Origin: UMGS1696 sp964623635
GTDB lineage: Bacteria > Bacillota > Clostridia > Oscillospirales > CAG-272
Reading direction: 5' to 3'
NCBI GenBank assembly: GCA_964623635.1
Contig: CAZUUA010000061.1
Coordinates: 1-8,822 of the forward strand
Length of the DNA stretch: 8,822 nucleotides
Positions 6,994-8,822 of the stretch are shown piece after piece. Under the pieces are notes generated by a model. The model did not search any database. It was not told where the DNA came from and worked only from the letters and a program-made list of their open reading frames with translations. Made by a program: the position numbers and the translations under genes. Every line of letters begins with the position of its first letter. The first letter of the stretch is position 1.

Positions 6994-7497
6994 ATGAACA
7001 CAAAAAAGAAGCGCATGGGTGCCTTGGACGTTTGCATTTTGGTGGCGTTGCTGCTGTGCATCGTAGGTGTAGCAGCACGGGCACTCCTGCGGGACAATTC
7101 GGTACTGGCGCAGAATACGACGCTGGAAAAGTACACGGTGTATTTTTCGATATCGGATATTCGCAGTACCTCAGAGAAATTTCTCAAGGATGGCAAGACC
7201 TTTTATCTGGATGAAAGTGGCGAGCTCTTTGGCACTCTGGTAGGCGACCCGGCTGTCACCTATGCGAAGAAGCTGTACATCGACGACACCGGCAAGACCG
7301 TGGAGGTGTTCAACAACACAGAGGAGGAGGGCATTTCTCGGATCGATGTAGAAGGAGCGTTCCAGGTCCTTGCCACCATGGATGAGAACGGCTTTTTGCA
7401 GCTGGGTGGTAACCGCACCATTGCACCGCATCAGGAGCTGGAGATCCGCAGCCGGGAGCTGTACGTGAACATCCGGATCAACTCGATTGAGAAATGA
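6994..7497 (+). CDS. DUF4330 domain membrane-anchored protein (second copy)
   Basis: This 167-residue protein has the same plan as the product at 4387-4872: a Lys-rich N-terminus (MNTKKKRMGALD), one membrane helix at about 10-31, then an extracytoplasmic domain. Points of similarity to the first copy are LD before the helix, YTVYFSI versus YVVEVMS, GKTFYLDESGELFGTL versus GQPVLDAVKRGSMGTV, and a late G-G-x-x-x-I-x-x-x-x-x-L-x-I stretch. Identity is low, so this is an old duplication or two members of one family. The ATG at 6994 is preferred because GGAGGAG lies at 6984-6990. A TTG at 6982 is in frame but would sit over that ribosome binding site. Function unknown; the context suggests envelope glycan assembly. 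The stop codon lies inside a repeated element (7496-7566). Confidence 0.68.
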   Translation: MNTKKKRMGALDVCILVALLLCIVGVAARALLRDNSVLAQNTTLEKYTVYFSISDIRSTSEKFLKDGKTFYLDESGELFGTLVGDPAVTYAKKLYIDDTGKTVEVFNNTEEEGISRIDVEGAFQVLATMDENGFLQLGGNRTIAPHQELEIRSRELYVNIRINSIEK

Positions 7498-7566
7498 GCG
7501 AGGATTTTTTGAAGCTGTAGCTGAGAGATTGAAACCTTGCTTCACGTTTTGTTTGCAAAAAAATAG
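7496..7566 (+). repeat. Intergenic element, copy A
   Basis: This ~71-bp stretch begins in the stop codon of the second DUF4330 gene. Its first 20 bases match copy B (7818-7837) at 17 of 20 positions (GAGCGAGGAT..). TGTAG-xx-GAGAGA follows in both, and both end in TGCAAAA-xx-ATAG, while the middle differs. The T6G run near the left (7505-7511) is complementary to the A-run at 7555-7563, so the transcript could fold end to end. Confidence 0.6.
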
Positions 7567-7583
7567 AACCGGAGGATGTACGT

Positions 7584-7814
7584 ATGTTTCCGTGGCTCAA
7601 ATCGGCAGCGGTGAAGGAGCTGGAAGGGCTTGTCTTCACGCTGCAGCAGAATCTGGAAAACAACTATAAGGATGCCGCACAGCAAGCCCGTGTACGACTG
7701 GGCGAACGGTTGGAGGAGCTTCACGCCGCCGGTGCCCTGAAGGATAAGGAATACCGCCGCTTCTCCGTGCTGTACACCGAATACACCATGAAAATGACCG
7801 GGTATCACCACTGA
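7584..7814 (+). CDS. Small helical protein of unknown function
   Basis: I do not recognise this 76-residue product. It lacks a signal peptide or membrane helix and reads as two or three amphipathic helices: KELEGLVFTLQQNLENNYKDAAQQARVRLGERLEELHAAG, then KDKEYRRFSVLYTEYTMKMTGY. Charged and hydrophobic residues alternate as in a helical bundle or small dimer. GGAGG at 7571-7575, 8 bases before the ATG, and codon use like the neighbours support a real gene. It ends the envelope unit, about 100 bases before a strong terminator. It is framed by two copies of a repeated element, unlike any other gene here. A cytoplasmic accessory role is possible but not shown. Confidence 0.7.
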   Translation: MFPWLKSAAVKELEGLVFTLQQNLENNYKDAAQQARVRLGERLEELHAAGALKDKEYRRFSVLYTEYTMKMTGYHH

Positions 7815-7817
7815 CCC

Positions 7818-7893
7818 GAGCGAGGATATATTAAAGCTTTGTAGTAGAGAGAACCATCCACGCTTGCAGGAAAGCGTTCCTGCAAAAGTATAG
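7818..7893 (+). repeat. Intergenic element, copy B
   Basis: This ~76-bp relative of copy A starts three bases after the stop codon of the 76-codon gene. Besides the shared ends it carries a perfect 9-bp hairpin: TTGCAGGAA (7864-7872) and TTCCTGCAA (7877-7885) around AGCG. CTTTGTAG (7837-7844) can pair with CTGCAAAAG (7880-7888) with one bulge. No T-run follows the hairpin. Confidence 0.6.
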
Positions 7894-7913
7894 TTGGGAT
7901 CGTTGTCATAGCG

Positions 7914-7967
7914 AAAGATGCTTTTCTGAAGCAATTATTTGCTTCTGCGGATGGCATCTTTTTTCTT
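7914..7967 (+). terminator. Strong two-part intrinsic terminator ending the envelope unit
   Basis: An outer stem, AAAGATGC (7914-7921) with GCATCTTT (7954-7961), encloses an inner perfect 7-bp hairpin, GAAGCAA (7928-7934) with TTGCTTC (7939-7945), loop TTAT. Six T residues (7959-7964) and CTTT follow. It separates the envelope genes from spoIIR. Confidence 0.85.
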
Positions 7968-7973
7968 TGCCTG

Positions 7974-8004
7974 TGCATAAAGATAGATCCTGTGGGAAAC
8001 TATA
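7974..8004 (+). promoter_or_regulatory. Candidate sigma-F promoter of spoIIR
   Basis: TGCATA (7974-7979) matches the sigma-F -35 pattern wGYwTA. After exactly 15 bases comes GGAAACTAT (7995-8003), which matches the -10 pattern GGnrAnAMT except at position 7 (T for A). No acceptable sigma-A pair is present in the gap. In Bacillus subtilis spoIIR is known to be sigma-F dependent, so position and partner agree. Confidence 0.65.
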
Positions 8005-8023
8005 GTGTATCCCAAAATGATAT

Positions 8024-8030
8024 GAGGTGA
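8024..8030 (+). promoter_or_regulatory. Ribosome binding site pointing to a TTG start for spoIIR
   Basis: GAGGTGA lies 5 bases before TTG at 8036. The alternative GTG at 8027 lies inside this sequence and has no Shine-Dalgarno of its own. Confidence 0.6.
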
Positions 8031-8035
8031 CAGAG

Positions 8036-8650
8036 TTGAAGCGGTGTATCTCCTTGACGGTGTCCGTGTTGGTGGCAACGGTACTGCTGACGTTTTTGCC
8101 CATTCACGGCGAAGCGCAGCTCTACGACAATGTGATCCGGCTCCATGTGCTGGCGGTATCGGACAGTGAGGAAGACCAGGCTGTGAAGCTGGTGGTGCGT
8201 GATCGGGTGCTGGAGACCGTGGCACCGCTGCTGGCCGATGTACACGACAGGGCTACGGCACAGGCCATTGTGTCTGCCCATCTGCAGGAAATACAGCAGA
8301 GCGCAGCAGAGGCTCTGTGTGCCATGGGACGGTCGGATACGGTATCGGTTACCCTGACCGAGGAAAACTATCCTACGCGGGCTTACGAAGGCTGTAGGCT
8401 GCCTGCCGGGGAATATCTGTCTTTGCGTGTGATCTTAGGAGAAGGAGCCGGGAAGAACTGGTGGTGTGTGCTGTTTCCCGGTGTGTGCGGCCGATTCGCT
8501 GTGGAAAACATAGAGGAAGCGTATCGGGAAGCCGGACTCACACCGGAGCAGTATCGGCTGATCACCCATACCGATGATGTGGAGGTACAGGTGCGTTTTC
8601 GGCTATTGGAGTGGTTTGCCTCCATACGACAGGCCTTAGGAGCACAATAG
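8036..8650 (+). CDS. spoIIR: Stage II sporulation protein R (signal for pro-sigma-E processing)
   Basis: SpoIIR is made in the forespore, exported across its membrane, and triggers the SpoIIGA protease to cleave pro-sigma-E in the mother cell. With the TTG start the product has 204 residues. A hydrophobic signal or anchor segment lies at about 5-24 (ISLTVSVLVATVLLTFLPI). The conserved domain then opens with VIRLHVLAVSDSEEDQAVKLVVRDRVL (33-59), and LPAGEYLSLRVILGEGAGKNWWCVLFPGVC (122-151) carries the hallmark NWWCVLFP. A GTG at 8027 would add three residues. The gene is monocistronic by appearance: a terminator precedes it, its own candidate sigma-F promoter lies at 7974-8004, and a new promoter follows. 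Its presence marks the organism as a likely endospore former. Confidence 0.95.
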   Translation: MKRCISLTVSVLVATVLLTFLPIHGEAQLYDNVIRLHVLAVSDSEEDQAVKLVVRDRVLETVAPLLADVHDRATAQAIVSAHLQEIQQSAAEALCAMGRSDTVSVTLTEENYPTRAYEGCRLPAGEYLSLRVILGEGAGKNWWCVLFPGVCGRFAVENIEEAYREAGLTPEQYRLITHTDDVEVQVRFRLLEWFASIRQALGAQ

Positions 8651-8723
8651 AAAAAAGATGTGGTGAAAATGCTGTATAAACAACGAGAAAGCAGGTGTCA
8701 AGTTGGTACATACGGCGAAAGCG

Positions 8724-8749
8724 AAAAAAACGCAAAAAAATTGAAAAAA
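8724..8749 (+). promoter_or_regulatory. Three phased A-tracts (UP-element-like, curved DNA)
   Basis: Runs of 7, 7 and 6 A residues begin at 8724, 8734 and 8744, exactly one helical turn apart. They lie directly upstream of the -35 box at 8754, where UP elements bind the RNA polymerase alpha subunit. Phased A-tracts of this kind bend DNA. Confidence 0.7.
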
Positions 8750-8753
8750 GGTG

Positions 8754-8782
8754 TTGACAAACAGGAAAAGCTGTGGTATAAT
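8754..8782 (+). promoter_or_regulatory. Perfect consensus sigma-A promoter, probably for a stable-RNA operon
   Basis: TTGACA (8754-8759) and TATAAT (8777-8782) are both perfect, with a 17-base spacer. The predicted start is near 8789. About 34 bases of leader follow to the window edge, without a convincing start codon or ribosome binding site. Perfect boxes plus upstream A-tracts are typical of rRNA or tRNA operons, and the terminal ATGTTC resembles the start of common Firmicutes pre-16S leaders. No RNA gene is visible in the window. Confidence 0.85.
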
Positions 8783-8822
8783 ATTACCGTGCTCAGGTGA
8801 GAACACAGAAAACACAATGTTC

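Noticed and set aside
7534..7570. Possible internal promoter before the 76-codon gene
   Set aside because: AT-rich, but no -35/-10 pair with acceptable spacing could be found.
8669..8800. A 43-residue reading frame after spoIIR, rich in Lys and Glu
   Set aside because: It runs through the phased A-tracts, both promoter boxes and the predicted transcription start; its Lys content simply reflects the A-tracts, and the upstream ribosome binding site is poor.
1..8822. CRISPR arrays, transposases, phage genes, tRNA genes
   Set aside because: None seen: the direct repeats present are short, few and mostly inside genes or at gene ends, and all larger frames belong to housekeeping, envelope or sporulation genes.

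Overview
The window looks like chromosomal DNA of a spore-forming, gut-type Clostridia, probably Oscillospiraceae/Ruminococcaceae. The evidence is the presence of spoIIR, fairly GC-rich coding sequence, strong AGGAGG-type ribosome binding sites, and textbook sigma-A promoters set in AT-rich gaps. The family-level placement is an inference from protein style. All genes read left to right on the + strand.

Region 1 (1-2104) is housekeeping. It holds the 3' part of uvrC (nucleotide excision repair), then rsmD (16S rRNA guanine-N2 methyltransferase) overlapping coaD (phosphopantetheine adenylyltransferase) by 8 bases. A modest intrinsic terminator overlaps the coaD stop. CoaD carries an unusual N-terminal extension built from a 15-bp tandem repeat that is also palindromic.

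Region 2 (2176-7967) reads as one transcription unit, from a sigma-A promoter (TTGCAA-17-TATAAT) to a strong two-part terminator. Its six genes are a large O-antigen-ligase/Wzy_C polytopic membrane protein, a DUF4330 protein, a TagO/WecA-type undecaprenyl-phosphate sugar-1-phosphate transferase, a single-pass membrane protein with an unrecognised (perhaps LolA-like) outer domain, a second DUF4330 protein, and a 76-residue helical protein. The first five suggest a cell-envelope glycan module: TagO/WecA starts a lipid-linked glycan and the Wzy_C protein polymerises or transfers it. The three bitopic proteins would be extracytoplasmic partners of unknown role. The 76-codon gene is bracketed by two diverged copies of a ~71-76-bp intergenic element.

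Region 3 (7974-8822) holds spoIIR, the forespore signal that triggers SpoIIGA processing of pro-sigma-E. It is preceded by a good candidate sigma-F promoter and probably starts at TTG. After spoIIR, three A-tracts phased at exactly 10 bp lead into a perfect TTGACA-17-TATAAT promoter. The window ends within its transcribed leader. The design suggests a stable-RNA (rRNA/tRNA) operon just beyond the edge, but no RNA gene is visible.

The items most worth a second look are the duplicated element around the 76-codon gene, the palindromic in-frame repeats in coaD and in the 6124-6960 gene, the envelope cluster with two DUF4330 paralogues, and the sigma-F and phased A-tract promoters. No CRISPR array, transposase, tRNA or rRNA gene was seen.
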